DNA of 64,000 nucleotides from DATFVJ01 sp963851085 (GTDB lineage Bacteria; Actinomycetota; Actinomycetes; Streptosporangiales; Streptosporangiaceae). This document shows positions 54,414-63,245 of this stretch, in pieces (position 1 is the stretch's first letter; each line of letters opens with the position of its first letter). Both the position numbers and the translations under genes were made by a program. Location: positions 186,001 through 250,000 of the forward strand of contig CAWKNX010000009.1 in assembly GCA_963851085.1 (NCBI GenBank), given 5' to 3'. The notes under the pieces are model-generated. The model saw nothing but the letters and a program-made list of their open reading frames with translations, made no database searches and was not told the origin of the DNA.

Positions 54414-55325
54414 GTGCCACTCGGCTGGCCGGGGTCAGGCGCTGCCGCCGCAGCAGGCGGCTCCGGCAGGCCCCCGAACCCCGATGGGCGGATGTCGCTT
54501 ATCGAGCACATCCGCGAGCTGCGGTCGCGCGTGCTCAAGATCCTGCTCGCGCTAACCGTCGGCTCGATCATCGGGTGGATCTTCTTCGGCCCGGTGTGGA
54601 AGTTCATCGAGCGTCCCTACTGCAAGATCGAGATACACGGCCGGCCTGCCGGCGCCCTGTACGGTTCGAAGGAATGCACGCTCTTCGTCACCGGCATCTT
54701 CGACTCCTTCTTTCTCCACCTGAAGATCGCCATCGTGGTGGGCATCCTGATCTCGTCGCCGGTCTGGCTGTACCAGCTGTGGGCCTTCGTCGCCCCGGGC
54801 CTTTACCGGCGCGAACGGCGGTGGACCTACCTGTTCGTGGGCACCGCGGTGCCGCTGTTCGCGCTTGGCGCGGGCTTCGCCTACCTGGCGATGACCCACG
54901 GCCTTCAGTTCCTGCTCGGCCTCGTGCCGGTCGGCGCGCTGCCCATCATCACCATCAACACCTACCTCGGCTACGCGATGGCCATGCTGCTGATCTTCGG
55001 CGTGGCCTTCGAGGTGCCGCTCACTCTCGTGATCCTGAACCTGGCCGGTGTGCTCACGCACGCGCGGTTCAGGAAGTGGCGCCGGATGATGATCTTCGGC
55101 GTGTTCGCGTTCGCGGCGGTCGCCACGCCGAGCCCCGATCCGTTCACGATGCTGCTGCTTGCTGTGCCCTGCGTGGTGCTCGTCGAGCTTGCCGAGATGG
55201 TGGTCTGGGCGAACGACCGGCGCCGGGCGCGAAGGCCGTCGCCCTATGACGGGCTCTCACCCGACGAGGCGTCGCCGCTCGACCTGGACGGCACCGACCA
55301 GCCAGCGAGCGTCGACAGGCGCTGA
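54414..55325 (+). CDS. tatC: twin-arginine translocase subunit TatC
   Basis: A 303-residue six-helix receptor for twin-arginine signal peptides. It has the N-terminal MSLIEHIRELRSRVLKILLA with the key Glu, the FFGPVWKFIERPYC segment, ISSPVWLYQLWAFVAPGLYR, and the Glu in FGVAFEVPLTLVIL. A Gly/Ala-rich extension of about 26 residues precedes the domain; it begins at a GTG 17 bp after tatA. Two Cys lie in the first outer loop (ERPYC and KECTLF). Confidence 0.95.
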   Translation: MPLGWPGSGAAAAAGGSGRPPNPDGRMSLIEHIRELRSRVLKILLALTVGSIIGWIFFGPVWKFIERPYCKIEIHGRPAGALYGSKECTLFVTGIFDSFFLHLKIAIVVGILISSPVWLYQLWAFVAPGLYRRERRWTYLFVGTAVPLFALGAGFAYLAMTHGLQFLLGLVPVGALPIITINTYLGYAMAMLLIFGVAFEVPLTLVILNLAGVLTHARFRKWRRMMIFGVFAFAAVATPSPDPFTMLLLAVPCVVLVELAEMVVWANDRRRARRPSPYDGLSPDEASPLDLDGTDQPASVDRR

Positions 55326-55392
55326 GCGGGCAGCGCAGCCGCGTCCCAGTGCCGCGGGCCGCTCAAGCCCGGGCACGCTCTAAGCTGACTCC

Positions 55393-58127
55393 ATGACCAC
55401 TCCGGCGCAGCGGTATGCCGCGTCTCGCCGCCGGTCACCCGCCTTCGAGGGTCTGTACGATTTCGAATTCGACGACTTCCAGCGGAGGGCTTGCCAGGGG
55501 CTCAAGGACGGCACGAGCGTGCTCGTCGCGGCTCCGACAGGTTCGGGCAAGACGGTCGTCGGCGAGTTCGCCGTGCACCTCGCGCTCGCGGCAGGCCGCA
55601 AGTGCTTCTACACCACGCCGATCAAGGCGCTGTCCAACCAGAAGTACGCCGATCTGGTCCGGCGGTACGGGCCGGCCCAGGTCGGCCTGCTCACCGGCGA
55701 CAACAGCGTCAACGGCGAGGCGCCGGTGGTGGTGATGACCACCGAGGTGCTGCGGAACATGCTGTACGCGGGTTCAAGCACCCTGACCGGCCTCGGCTAC
55801 GTCGTGCTCGACGAGGTGCACTACCTCTCCGACCGGTTCCGCGGCGCCGTGTGGGAGGAAGTCATCATTCATCTGCCCGACTCGGTGCAGGTCGTGGCCC
55901 TGTCGGCAACGGTGAGCAATGCCGAGGAGTTTGGCGAGTGGCTTGTCCAGGTGCGCGGCGACACGACCGTGATCGTGGACGAGCACCGGCCGGTGCCGCT
56001 CTGGCAGCATATGTTCGCGGACGGGCGGCTGTACGACCTGTTCACCAGCGTCCCTCAGGCCGCAGGTCCCGCTGACCCCGTGGGTCCCGCTGACGGCGCG
56101 CCGGGCGGCACCGTGGCGAAGGTCAACCCCGAACTGCTGCGCATCGCGCGACGCGAGGACTGGGGGGCGAGGGCGGGGCGCCGGCCGCAGCGGGGCGGGC
56201 GCCGCCCGCGCAGGTTCCGCCCGCCGAGCCGCGTCGACGTCATCGAGCGGCTGGACGCGGCCGGGCTGCTTCCGGCGATCACCTTCATCTTCAGCCGGAC
56301 CGGCTGCGACGCCGCCGTTCTGCAATGCCTGCGGGCCGGCCTGCGGCTGACCACACCCGACGAGGCAGCGGTGATCCGTGAGCGCGCGGCGCGGCGGACC
56401 GCTGATCTCGATCACGAGGATCTGGCCGCGCTCGGCTATGCCGAGTGGCTCGAAGGCCTGCAGCGGGGCATCGCCGCGCACCATGCCGGCCTGCTTCCTG
56501 TTTTCAAGGAGGTTGTCGAGGAACTGTTCACCGCGGGCCTGATCCGGGCGGTGTTCGCGACAGAGACGCTCGCACTCGGCGTGAACATGCCCGCGAGGAC
56601 CGTGGTGATCGAGCGGCTCGACAAGTGGAACGGCGAGACTCACGCGAACCTGACGCCGGGGGAGTACACCCAGCTCACTGGGCGGGCCGGGCGGCGCGGG
56701 ATCGACGTGGAGGGCCACGCGGTCGTGATCTGGCAGCCCGGGACCGACCCGGCCGCCGTGGCCGGGCTCGCGAGTACGCGAACCTACCAGCTCACCTCCA
56801 GTTTCCGCCCCTCCTACAACATGGCGGTCAACCTGGTCGGCCAGGTGGGCAGGCAGCGAGCCCGCGCGCTGCTCGAATCGTCGTTCGCGCAGTTCCGCGC
56901 GGACCGCGCGGTGGTCGGTGTTGCGCGCCAGTTGCGGCGCAGCAGGCAGGCCCTGGACGGCTACAAAGAAGCGATGAGCTGCGACGCTGGCGATTTCGCT
57001 GGCTACATGTCCCTGCGCAGGGCGCTTTCTGACCGGGAGGCGGAGTTCGCACGCAGCCGCAGCGCCAGCCGGCGGGCCGAAGCGGAGCGTTCGCTCGGGC
57101 GCCTTCGGCCTGGCGATGTGATCCGGGTGCCCGGGGGCGGCGGGCCGGCGTCGCCGTCGTGCTCGACACCGGGGGCCAGGGCCCCGGACCGCTGGTGCTT
57201 ACGGCGAATCGGCAGGTCAAGCGGTTGTCTACGGCTGACTTCCCGGTCCCGGTCGAGCCGTTGGAGCGGGTCAGGATCCCGAACTGGTTCAGCGCCCGGT
57301 CACCGCAGCATCGAAGGGATCTTGCCGCCACGGTCAGGAACAAGCTCGCCGGGCGGGATCTGCCGCCGCCGCGGCGCGGTCAGGCGCCCGACGACGCCGA
57401 GATCGGCCGGTTGCGGGCGCAGATCAGGCAGCATCCGTGTCACCGCTGCACCGACCGTGAGGAGCACGCACGCTGGGCCGAGCGCTACTTCCGGCTGGAG
57501 CGCGAGGTCGAGGGCCTGGAGCGCCGGGTGGCAAGCCGCTCGCATGTGATCGCGAGGACCTTCGACCGGGTCTGCACCGTACTCGAGCAACTCGGGTACC
57601 TGGCCGGCAATGGCAGCGCTGACAAGGTCACCGCGCAGGGCCAGATGCTCGCTGGCCTGTACACAGAGCTCGACCTGCTCACCGCCGAGTGCCTCGCCCA
57701 CGGGCTTTGGGACGGCCTCGATCCCGCCGAACTCGCGGCCTGCGTGTCCGCACTGACCTACGAGTCGAGGCAGTCGGACGACGCGGCGGCGCCGCGATTG
57801 CCGCACGGGCGGGCCAGGGAGGTTCTCGCGGCCATGGTCCGGCTGTGGGGCGAACTTGACGCGATCGAGAGCGACAATTCGCTGTCCTTCCTGCGCGAGC
57901 CGGACTTCGGATTCGCCTGGGCTGCGTTCCGCTGGGCGCGCGGGCACCGGCTCGATGCCGTGCTCACCGAATGCGGCCTTACCGCGGGCGATTTCGTGCG
58001 GGCGGTGAAGCAGCTCATCGACCTTCTCGACCAGATCGCCGCCGCCGACCCGCAGCTCGCCGCGCCGGCGCGGGCGGCCATCGACGCGATGCGGCGCGGC
58101 GTCGTCGCCTACTCCTCAGTGGCCTGA
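55393..58127 (+). CDS. helY: HelY-type DEAD/DEAH helicase, frameshifted in this sequence
   Basis: A Ski2/Mtr4-like helicase whose two parts are in different frames. Part one (about residues 1-580) has APTGSGKT, the DEVH box VLDEVHYLS, ALSATVSN and motif VI QLTGRAGRRGID. The frame then shifts at a GGGGG run (57133-57137). With one extra G, the protein continues GDVIRVPGGRRAGVAVVLD and runs to 58127 with the intact C-terminal domain, total about 910 residues, as in Mycobacterium HelY (906). Read uncorrected, the first frame stops at 57549. It is either a sequencing error, a real mutation, or programmed shifting; gene location after tatC is conserved. Confidence 0.9.
57133..57137 (+). other. single-base frameshift site in helY
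   Basis: The sequence reads CCC-GGGGG-CGGCGGGCC. Adding one G restores ...VPGGRRAGVAVVLD..., which joins the two helY frames exactly. The G run is a common place for a homopolymer error. Confidence 0.8.
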
Positions 58128-58272
58128 CGCCGGCCTGCCTGGCTGGCCCGCTGACATGGCCGCCTGACCCGTTGCCTGCCCCCGCCGGCCTGGGAGCGCA
58201 ATTCCCGCTAACTGGGTGCGGGCTGTCCCACGGTCGCGCGCCCCCCACCTTCAGGGCGCGACCGCGGCACCT

Positions 58273-58366
58273 CGGTTCACGATCCGCCAGCTATGCGGGC
58301 CCGCGGTTCACGATGTGCGCGCCACGAGGGCCCGCAGTTCACGATGTGCGCGCCATGCGGCAGCCG
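58273..58366. repeat. 31-bp tandem repeat, three units
   Basis: Units start CGGTTCACGAT or CAGTTCACGAT and end near GGGCCCG, at 58273, 58304 and 58335. The second and third share GTTCACGATGTGCGCGCCA. Confidence 0.85.
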
Positions 58367-58375
58367 TGCTGTGTT

Positions 58376-58405
58376 GCCCGGGGGGCGACCCCCCGGAGCC
58401 CCCAC
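58376..58405. terminator. GC palindrome between convergent genes
   Basis: GCCCGGGGGGCGACCCCCCGG with a C-rich tail is a near-perfect hairpin of the same family as at 5251 and 50432. It sits between convergent genes, fitting a bidirectional terminator. Confidence 0.5.
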
Positions 58406-58482
58406 GACACCGGTTGACGCCGCAGTTGAGCCAACTCCCCCCGCGGCAGCCGTTAGGGATAAAAAACGTGCCGGTGCTGGCC

Positions 58483-59271
58483 CTACTGAGACAGGGCGGC
58501 GAGGGTCGCTGGCACGTCATCGACGCATAGCGCGTCCGCACCCGCGGCGGCGTAACTCGTGGCGGCGGCTGGATCGGGGCACCAGATGAGCACGTCGAGC
58601 CCGGCCTCGTGCGCTGCCGACACCGCCTCGGCGGCGGTGGGGAAAGGGTTCGCGTCCTTTTGGGCGGCGCCGGGGGATGACGCGGTCTCTGCCACCGGCC
58701 GCAGCGAGCCGGTGTGCAGGCCGATCGCGTCGACGCCGAGGCTCGCGGCCGCAGGTATCCCGTGCTGCGGCGGAAAGTACAGCCAGGTGAGCAGGCCGAG
58801 GGCGACCCCGGGGAGGTCCGGCCGCAGGCGGACGAGCAGCCCGGGATCGAATGATGTCACGAGCAGCGTGCGGCGCCGCGATTCCGCGCTCAGGGCCGCG
58901 GCAAGCAACGCGGCGGTGCGGCGGGATTTCGGGTCCGTGGCGTCGGCGAGCACTGTCTTCACGTCGATATCGATGCCGATCTCCGGCGGGACCGCGTCGA
59001 GGACGTCGGCAAGTCGCGCGATGCCCTGCCCGGCGAGGTCAGCGGCCGTGCGGTCCACGATGCGCGAGCCGTCGGGCGCCGTCCAGTCGTGCCGCAGCAC
59101 AAGCTGGTCGTCGGCGGTGCGCTGGGTATCGATCTCGATCCAGGTCAGGCCGGAAGCCACGGCCGCCAGACAGGATTCGACCGTGTTCTCACGATGACCG
59201 CCGGACACGCCGCGACCGAAACCACGGTGCCCCACCACCGCGGGCTTTGCCGCGAAAACTTTGTCTGCCAC
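58483..59271 (-). CDS. glycerophosphodiester phosphodiesterase
   Basis: A 262-residue GDPD-family TIM-barrel enzyme that hydrolyses glycerophosphodiesters to glycerol-3-phosphate and an alcohol. The catalytic HRG and HD pair are visible (VVGHRGFGRG, LVLRHDWTA), with metal ligands in RENTVES and WIEIDTQRT. No signal peptide is seen, so it should be cytosolic. The GTG at 59271 was chosen; a GTG at 59280 is possible, and the longer frame upstream would overlap the divergent reductase gene. Confidence 0.9.
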   Translation of the reverse strand: MADKVFAAKPAVVGHRGFGRGVSGGHRENTVESCLAAVASGLTWIEIDTQRTADDQLVLRHDWTAPDGSRIVDRTAADLAGQGIARLADVLDAVPPEIGIDIDVKTVLADATDPKSRRTAALLAAALSAESRRRTLLVTSFDPGLLVRLRPDLPGVALGLLTWLYFPPQHGIPAAASLGVDAIGLHTGSLRPVAETASSPGAAQKDANPFPTAAEAVSAAHEAGLDVLIWCPDPAAATSYAAAGADALCVDDVPATLAALSQ

Positions 59272-59371
59272 GATGCCCACGATCCCATAAAGGTCACGCC
59301 GCGGCGGCGAGGCGGTGCGCCGACAGCGAAAGCCGTTCTGCGCATACCTGCGTGGTTCCAGGATGGTTGGC

Positions 59372-60367
59372 ATGAGGCTGCTCGTGCTTGGTGGGACGCA
59401 TTTCGTTGGGCGGGCCGTCGTGGCGGCGGCGCTCGAGCGCGGTGACACTGTCACCACGGTCACCCGCGGCGTCAGGGGCGCGCCGCCCGAGCCCGCGGAG
59501 GCGATCGTGGCGGACAGGACCGTCGGCGGCGCCTTGCCAGCGGCCCTTGGGGACCGGTCGTGGGATGCGGTTGTCGACACCTGGTCGGGCGCGCCGCGGG
59601 TGGCGGCGGACAGTGCCCGGCTGCTCGCGGGGCGCGCCGGGCACTACGGGTACGTGTCGAGCCGCTCCGTCTACCGCTGGCCCGTCCCGGTTGGAATGGA
59701 CGAGACAGCGCCAGTCGTGGATGGCGACCCTGACAGCGACACAGATGCGGATTACGCCGCGGCGAAGCGGGGCGCCGAGATCGCGGTGCGGCAGGCCTTC
59801 GGTGACCGCGCGCTCCTGGCACGTGCCGGGTTGATCCTCGGGCCCTACGAGAACATCGGCCGGCTGCCCTGGTGGCTGCGGCGGCTCGAGCGTGGCGGCC
59901 GTGTCCTGGCCCCAGGCCCGCCCGACCGGCCGCTTCAGCTCATCGACGCACGCGATCTCGCCGTATGGATGCTCGGCTGCGCCGAGCAGGGCCGCGGCGG
60001 CGCGTTCAACGCGGTGAGCCTGCCCGGTCACGCGACCATGGCCTCGTTGCTCACGGAGGCCAGGCGGGTGACGGGTTCGCATGCGGACCTGGTGTGGGTT
60101 TCGCCCGAGGTGATTTCCGCCGCGGGCATCGAGGCGTGGACCGAGCTGCCGATCTGGTTGCCACCCACCGGCGAGGCCGCCGGGCTGCACGCGGGCGACG
60201 TGTCGCGCGCACTGGCCGCGGGGCTGCGCTGCCGGCCGGTGGAGGAGACCGTGGCGGATACCTGGCGGTGGCTGCAGGCCGAAGGTGACCCCGAGCCGCT
60301 GCCCGGACGCCCCGCTCCTGGCCTTGATCCGGCCAGGGAAGAACAGGTTCTTGCCACCCTCCGGTGA
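59372..60367 (+). CDS. NAD-dependent epimerase/reductase (extended SDR-like)
   Basis: A 331-residue oxidoreductase with an N-terminal Rossmann fold (MRLLVLGGTHFVGRAVV, Gly-X2-Gly-X2-Gly-like) and a YAAAK that fits the YxxxK catalytic motif (DADYAAAKRGAEIAV). YVSSRSVYRW is the usual strand before it. The C-terminal half resembles sugar-nucleotide epimerase relatives. The ATG at 59372 has GGATGG upstream; an ATG at 59363 adds three residues. Substrate unknown. Confidence 0.85.
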   Translation: MRLLVLGGTHFVGRAVVAAALERGDTVTTVTRGVRGAPPEPAEAIVADRTVGGALPAALGDRSWDAVVDTWSGAPRVAADSARLLAGRAGHYGYVSSRSVYRWPVPVGMDETAPVVDGDPDSDTDADYAAAKRGAEIAVRQAFGDRALLARAGLILGPYENIGRLPWWLRRLERGGRVLAPGPPDRPLQLIDARDLAVWMLGCAEQGRGGAFNAVSLPGHATMASLLTEARRVTGSHADLVWVSPEVISAAGIEAWTELPIWLPPTGEAAGLHAGDVSRALAAGLRCRPVEETVADTWRWLQAEGDPEPLPGRPAPGLDPAREEQVLATLR

Positions 60368-60391
60368 GGTTTAACTGGCAGCATTGCTCTG

Positions 60392-61375
60392 ATGCCTACG
60401 ACACCCGCGGTCCCCACGATCTCCGCGACCAGCCCATATCTGATGCTGCTTGATACGCCGGCGCTTTATTTCCGTGCGTTCTACGGGATTCCCGACTCTG
60501 TCACCGCGCCAGACGGTACGCCGGTGAACGCCGTCCGCGGCCTGCTCGACATGATCGCCTTCCTGGTCAAGCCCGACCGGCGCAACCAGGCCTGGCGCGG
60601 TCGGCCCACGCGGCTCGTCGCCTGCATGGATGCCGACTGGCGGCCGGTGTTCCGGGTCAAGGCGCTGCCCTCCTACAAGGCTCACCGGGCCGAAGCCGAC
60701 GGAACGGAGATCGTGCCTGCGGCGCTTACCGTGCAGATCCCCGTGATCGAAGAGGTGCTCGACGCCACCGGAATCGCCCAGGCGCCCGCGCCGGGCTACG
60801 AAGCCGACGATGTGATCGGCACCCTCGCCGCGCGCGCCGACCTGCCCGTCGACATCGTCACGGGTGACAGGGACCTGTTCCAGCTCGTCGACGACGCCAG
60901 GCAGGTCCGGGTGCTCTACACCGCCCGCGGCTTCGCGCGGCTCGAAGCGGTCGGCGAGGCGGGCGTCACCGCCCGCTACGACATTCCCGGGCGCGCGTAC
61001 GCCGATTTCGCCGCCCTGCGGGGTGATCCGAGTGACGGCCTGCCCGGGGTGCGGGGAATCGGCGCCAAAACGGCTGCCGCGCTGGTACGCCGGTTCGGCA
61101 CGGTTGACGCCATGCTTGCCGCGCTCGACGAGGACCCCGTCGCCAGTGGCCTCGGCAGCAGCCGCGCGAAACTGGCCGCCGACCGTGACTATCTTCAGGC
61201 GGCGATGCCGGTCGTGCGGGTTGCCACGGATGCGCCCATTCCGCCACTCGACGACGCGCTGCCCGCCCGGCCGAAGGACCCGGCGCGGCTCGCGGACCTC
61301 GCCGAGCGGTGGAATCTGGCCTCGCCGCTGAGCCGCTTGCTGCGTGCGCTTGAGTCAGGTGCGCCGGGCGGCTGA
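60392..61375 (+). CDS. 5'-3' exonuclease (stand-alone FEN domain)
   Basis: A 327-residue flap-endonuclease-like protein related to the N-terminal domain of DNA polymerase I but without a polymerase. Metal-site residues are visible in YLMLLDTPALYFRAFY, EADDVIGTLA and VTGDRDLFQLV. The helix-three-turn-helix is GDPSDGLPGVRGIGAKTAAA. Its position close to helY matches Rv2090 next to helY in Mycobacterium (recalled). It likely acts in removing RNA primers or flaps. Confidence 0.92.
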   Translation: MPTTPAVPTISATSPYLMLLDTPALYFRAFYGIPDSVTAPDGTPVNAVRGLLDMIAFLVKPDRRNQAWRGRPTRLVACMDADWRPVFRVKALPSYKAHRAEADGTEIVPAALTVQIPVIEEVLDATGIAQAPAPGYEADDVIGTLAARADLPVDIVTGDRDLFQLVDDARQVRVLYTARGFARLEAVGEAGVTARYDIPGRAYADFAALRGDPSDGLPGVRGIGAKTAAALVRRFGTVDAMLAALDEDPVASGLGSSRAKLAADRDYLQAAMPVVRVATDAPIPPLDDALPARPKDPARLADLAERWNLASPLSRLLRALESGAPGG

Positions 61376-61677
61376 GCCGGTGTCACGTCAGGCGCTGGGC
61401 TGGTGCCTGGTGCGCTGGCACGACCGGTATCTCACGTCGCGGTCAGATCGGAACGGCACAGCTGGGACCGTAGCGTAACTGTGCGTGTCTGAATGCCCAT
61501 CGCCGCGCCGATTCATTCGACAATGGGTAGTTTAGTTACGAAAACTTCACTAGATCGTGAGCTACTCTCTACCATTACTCGGAGTACATTCACGGCGACT
61601 CTCACGGATGCGGCCTAAGCGGGAGGAGGTAGGTCAGTACGCCGCACCTTGCCCCGCAACAGGACGAAGGAGCCCGA
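61376..61677. promoter_or_regulatory. upstream region of the G1 peptidase gene
   Basis: No gene is seen in this 302-bp stretch. An AT-rich patch (about 61518-61556, containing AGTTTAGTTACGAAAAC) is the likely promoter area. AAGGAG is 6 bp before the peptidase ATG. Confidence 0.45.
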
Positions 61678-62484
61678 ATGTTACGACGATGGTGCATACC
61701 TTTCGCCGGCTTGACCCTCGTGGTCGGCTCGATGTTCGCGGCAGGCAGCGCTGCCGCCGCGACCCGGGGCCCGCGTGCTCCGGCGGCGCACGCCAGCAGG
61801 CCGGGCGGGCCCATGATCAGGCCAGCAGGGCACGCGACCTTACCGCTGGCCGGGCGCGGCGGTGTAAGGAACCAGGCGCAGAGCACCAACTGGTCGGGTT
61901 ACGCGGCCACCGGCAGGACGTACACCAGCGTCTCTGCTAGCTGGGTGGAGCCGACCGGCACGTGCACGTCCGGTCACAAGTACTCCAGCTTCTGGGTTGG
62001 CCTGGACGGCTTCAACAGCGGAACCGTCGAGCAGACCGGCAGCGAGGTCGACTGCAGCGGCCGGACGCCCCAGTATTACTCCTGGTATGAGATGTACCCG
62101 GCGTACCCGGTCAACTTCAGCAACACGGTGCGGCCGGGTGACCACTTCACCGGCTCTGTCACCTTCAACGGCGGCAGCAGCTTCACCCTGAAGCTGTCCG
62201 ACACGACCCAGGGGTGGAGTCACACCGTCAACGCCTCGCTGAGCGGGGCCGCCCGGTCCTCCGCCGAGGTCATCGTCGAAGCGCCCTCGTCGAGCAGCGG
62301 TGTTCTGCCGCTGGCCAATTTCGGCACCGTGAACATCACATCATCCACGGCCAACGGCTCGGCGATCGGCACCTTCAGCCCGACTCAAATCATCATGGTC
62401 AACAACAGCGGCCAGGCCAAGGACTCGGTCTCGTCGCTCAGCGGTAACGCAAACTTCAGCGCCACCTGGCTCCGCAGTAACTGA
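61678..62484 (+). CDS. secreted G1-family glutamic endopeptidase (eqolisin-like)
   Basis: A 268-residue secreted protein. The signal peptide is about residues 1-28 (FAGLTLVVGSMFAAGSAAAA). A propeptide follows to about residue 62. The mature domain starts QSTNWSGYAATG and has the two eqolisin catalytic regions: the Gln in FNSGTVEQTGSEVDC and the Glu in SSAEVIVEAPSS, plus the WYEMYP segment. The fold is a beta sandwich with acid pH optimum in fungal members. The Glu region is slightly unlike the fungal AEWI consensus. Two Cys (CTSG and DCSG) could form a disulfide. Confidence 0.88.
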   Translation: MLRRWCIPFAGLTLVVGSMFAAGSAAAATRGPRAPAAHASRPGGPMIRPAGHATLPLAGRGGVRNQAQSTNWSGYAATGRTYTSVSASWVEPTGTCTSGHKYSSFWVGLDGFNSGTVEQTGSEVDCSGRTPQYYSWYEMYPAYPVNFSNTVRPGDHFTGSVTFNGGSSFTLKLSDTTQGWSHTVNASLSGAARSSAEVIVEAPSSSSGVLPLANFGTVNITSSTANGSAIGTFSPTQIIMVNNSGQAKDSVSSLSGNANFSATWLRSN

Positions 62485-62526
62485 GGTCTTGCTCTGAAGT
62501 AACTAAATCCTGGCTCCGCAGTAATG
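62466..62526 (+). repeat. duplicated 3' end of peptidase gene
   Basis: CTGGCTCCGCAGTAA, which ends the peptidase coding sequence, recurs 44 bp later (from about 62510). A related CTCTGAAGTAACTAA lies between them. Confidence 0.75.
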
Positions 62527-62533
62527 GTTTAAA

Positions 62534-62586
62534 TCTGCCGCGCCCGTCCCGTCTGCCCCGAGGGTTGCCGGGACGGGCGCGGCAGA
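62534..62586. terminator. bidirectional terminator hairpin
   Basis: An 18-bp perfect stem (arms 62534-62551 and 62569-62586, with core CGCGCCCGTCCCG) encloses a 17-base loop between the peptidase gene and the convergent DUF397 gene. There is no U tract, as is common for high-GC actinobacteria. Confidence 0.75.
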
Positions 62587-62624
62587 CGGTCACGGACCTG
62601 AGTCCGTCGGCCTTGGCCAGGCGG

Positions 62625-62816
62625 TTAAATGTCGAAGCCGCCGCTCTTGGCGCTGCGCAGGAATTCGGCCCACTCCTGCGGCGTAAATGTCAGAGCCGGT
62701 CCCATTTTGTTCTTGCTGTCCCGCACGTTGACAACGTTGTCTTCGGGCGACCTTACTTCCACACAGTTGCCGTTCATGGCACTGTGGCTACTTTTACGCC
62801 ACTGGCGCGCTTTCAT
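62625..62816 (-). CDS. DUF397 domain protein
   Basis: A 63-residue protein with the family pattern: RQWRKSSHSAMNGNCVEV, then VNVRDSKNKMGPALTFTPQEW, and FLRSAKSGGFD. DUF397 proteins are small actinobacterial partners of XRE-DUF5753 regulators, as in the WhiJ/AbaA-like systems. The start has a GGGGGGA Shine-Dalgarno 5 bp upstream. The regulator gene is upstream on the same strand. Confidence 0.92.
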   Translation of the reverse strand: MKARQWRKSSHSAMNGNCVEVRSPEDNVVNVRDSKNKMGPALTFTPQEWAEFLRSAKSGGFDI

Positions 62817-63245
62817 GATGCTCCCCCCATCGCAGCCATCATGGAGTTAGACTTTCCACTGGCGTACATTCTTAACCGGCTCCGTTTGCAGTGCGGCATT
62901 ACGTCTCCCTGGGAATGAAGACGGCCCCGGGTCGCTGCCGATCCGAGGCACGGTGGTTATGTTAGACAGCCCCGGAGCCTAGCGGATCATCTTGCCGTCG
63001 TGTCGCGGGTACCCGAAAAAAGAGACCGGAGATCGAGGTCGCCCCAACTGTGGCCGTAGCGGCCGTCGAGCCGGTGGCATGTATGCGGTCGCTGAGCAAG
63101 CGATCCGGTTGGCGCGATGGCGAACTCTCGGCTCAGTCAGCGCCCGGCCGCGCCACGGCCAGCTAGGGCACGACTGCCCAGCATGACAGTCCACCAGCGC
63201 GGCCCGCGTGCCCGAACCCGGCCGGCCACGGCCCGCTGGCCCGGC
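62817..63245. other. 429-bp gap between DUF397 and regulator genes
   Basis: No gene with recognisable features is present. The DUF397 and regulator genes are usually close together, so this spacing is larger than expected. Short open frames exist but lack family signatures. It may hold the DUF397 promoter. Confidence 0.55.

Larger units (their letters stand above)
58128..58482. other. 355-bp region between convergent helY and phosphodiesterase genes
   Basis: No gene is seen. It contains a GGTCGCGCGCC/GGCGCGACC hairpin (about 58222-58264), three 31-bp tandem repeats (58273-58366), a GC palindrome (58376-58405), and an AT-rich GGGATAAAAAACG near 58455. Confidence 0.75.

Noticed and set aside
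59281..59580. Longer N-terminus of the glycerophosphodiesterase.
   Set aside because: It would overlap the divergent reductase gene and has no family similarity; the GDPD fold begins just after 59271.
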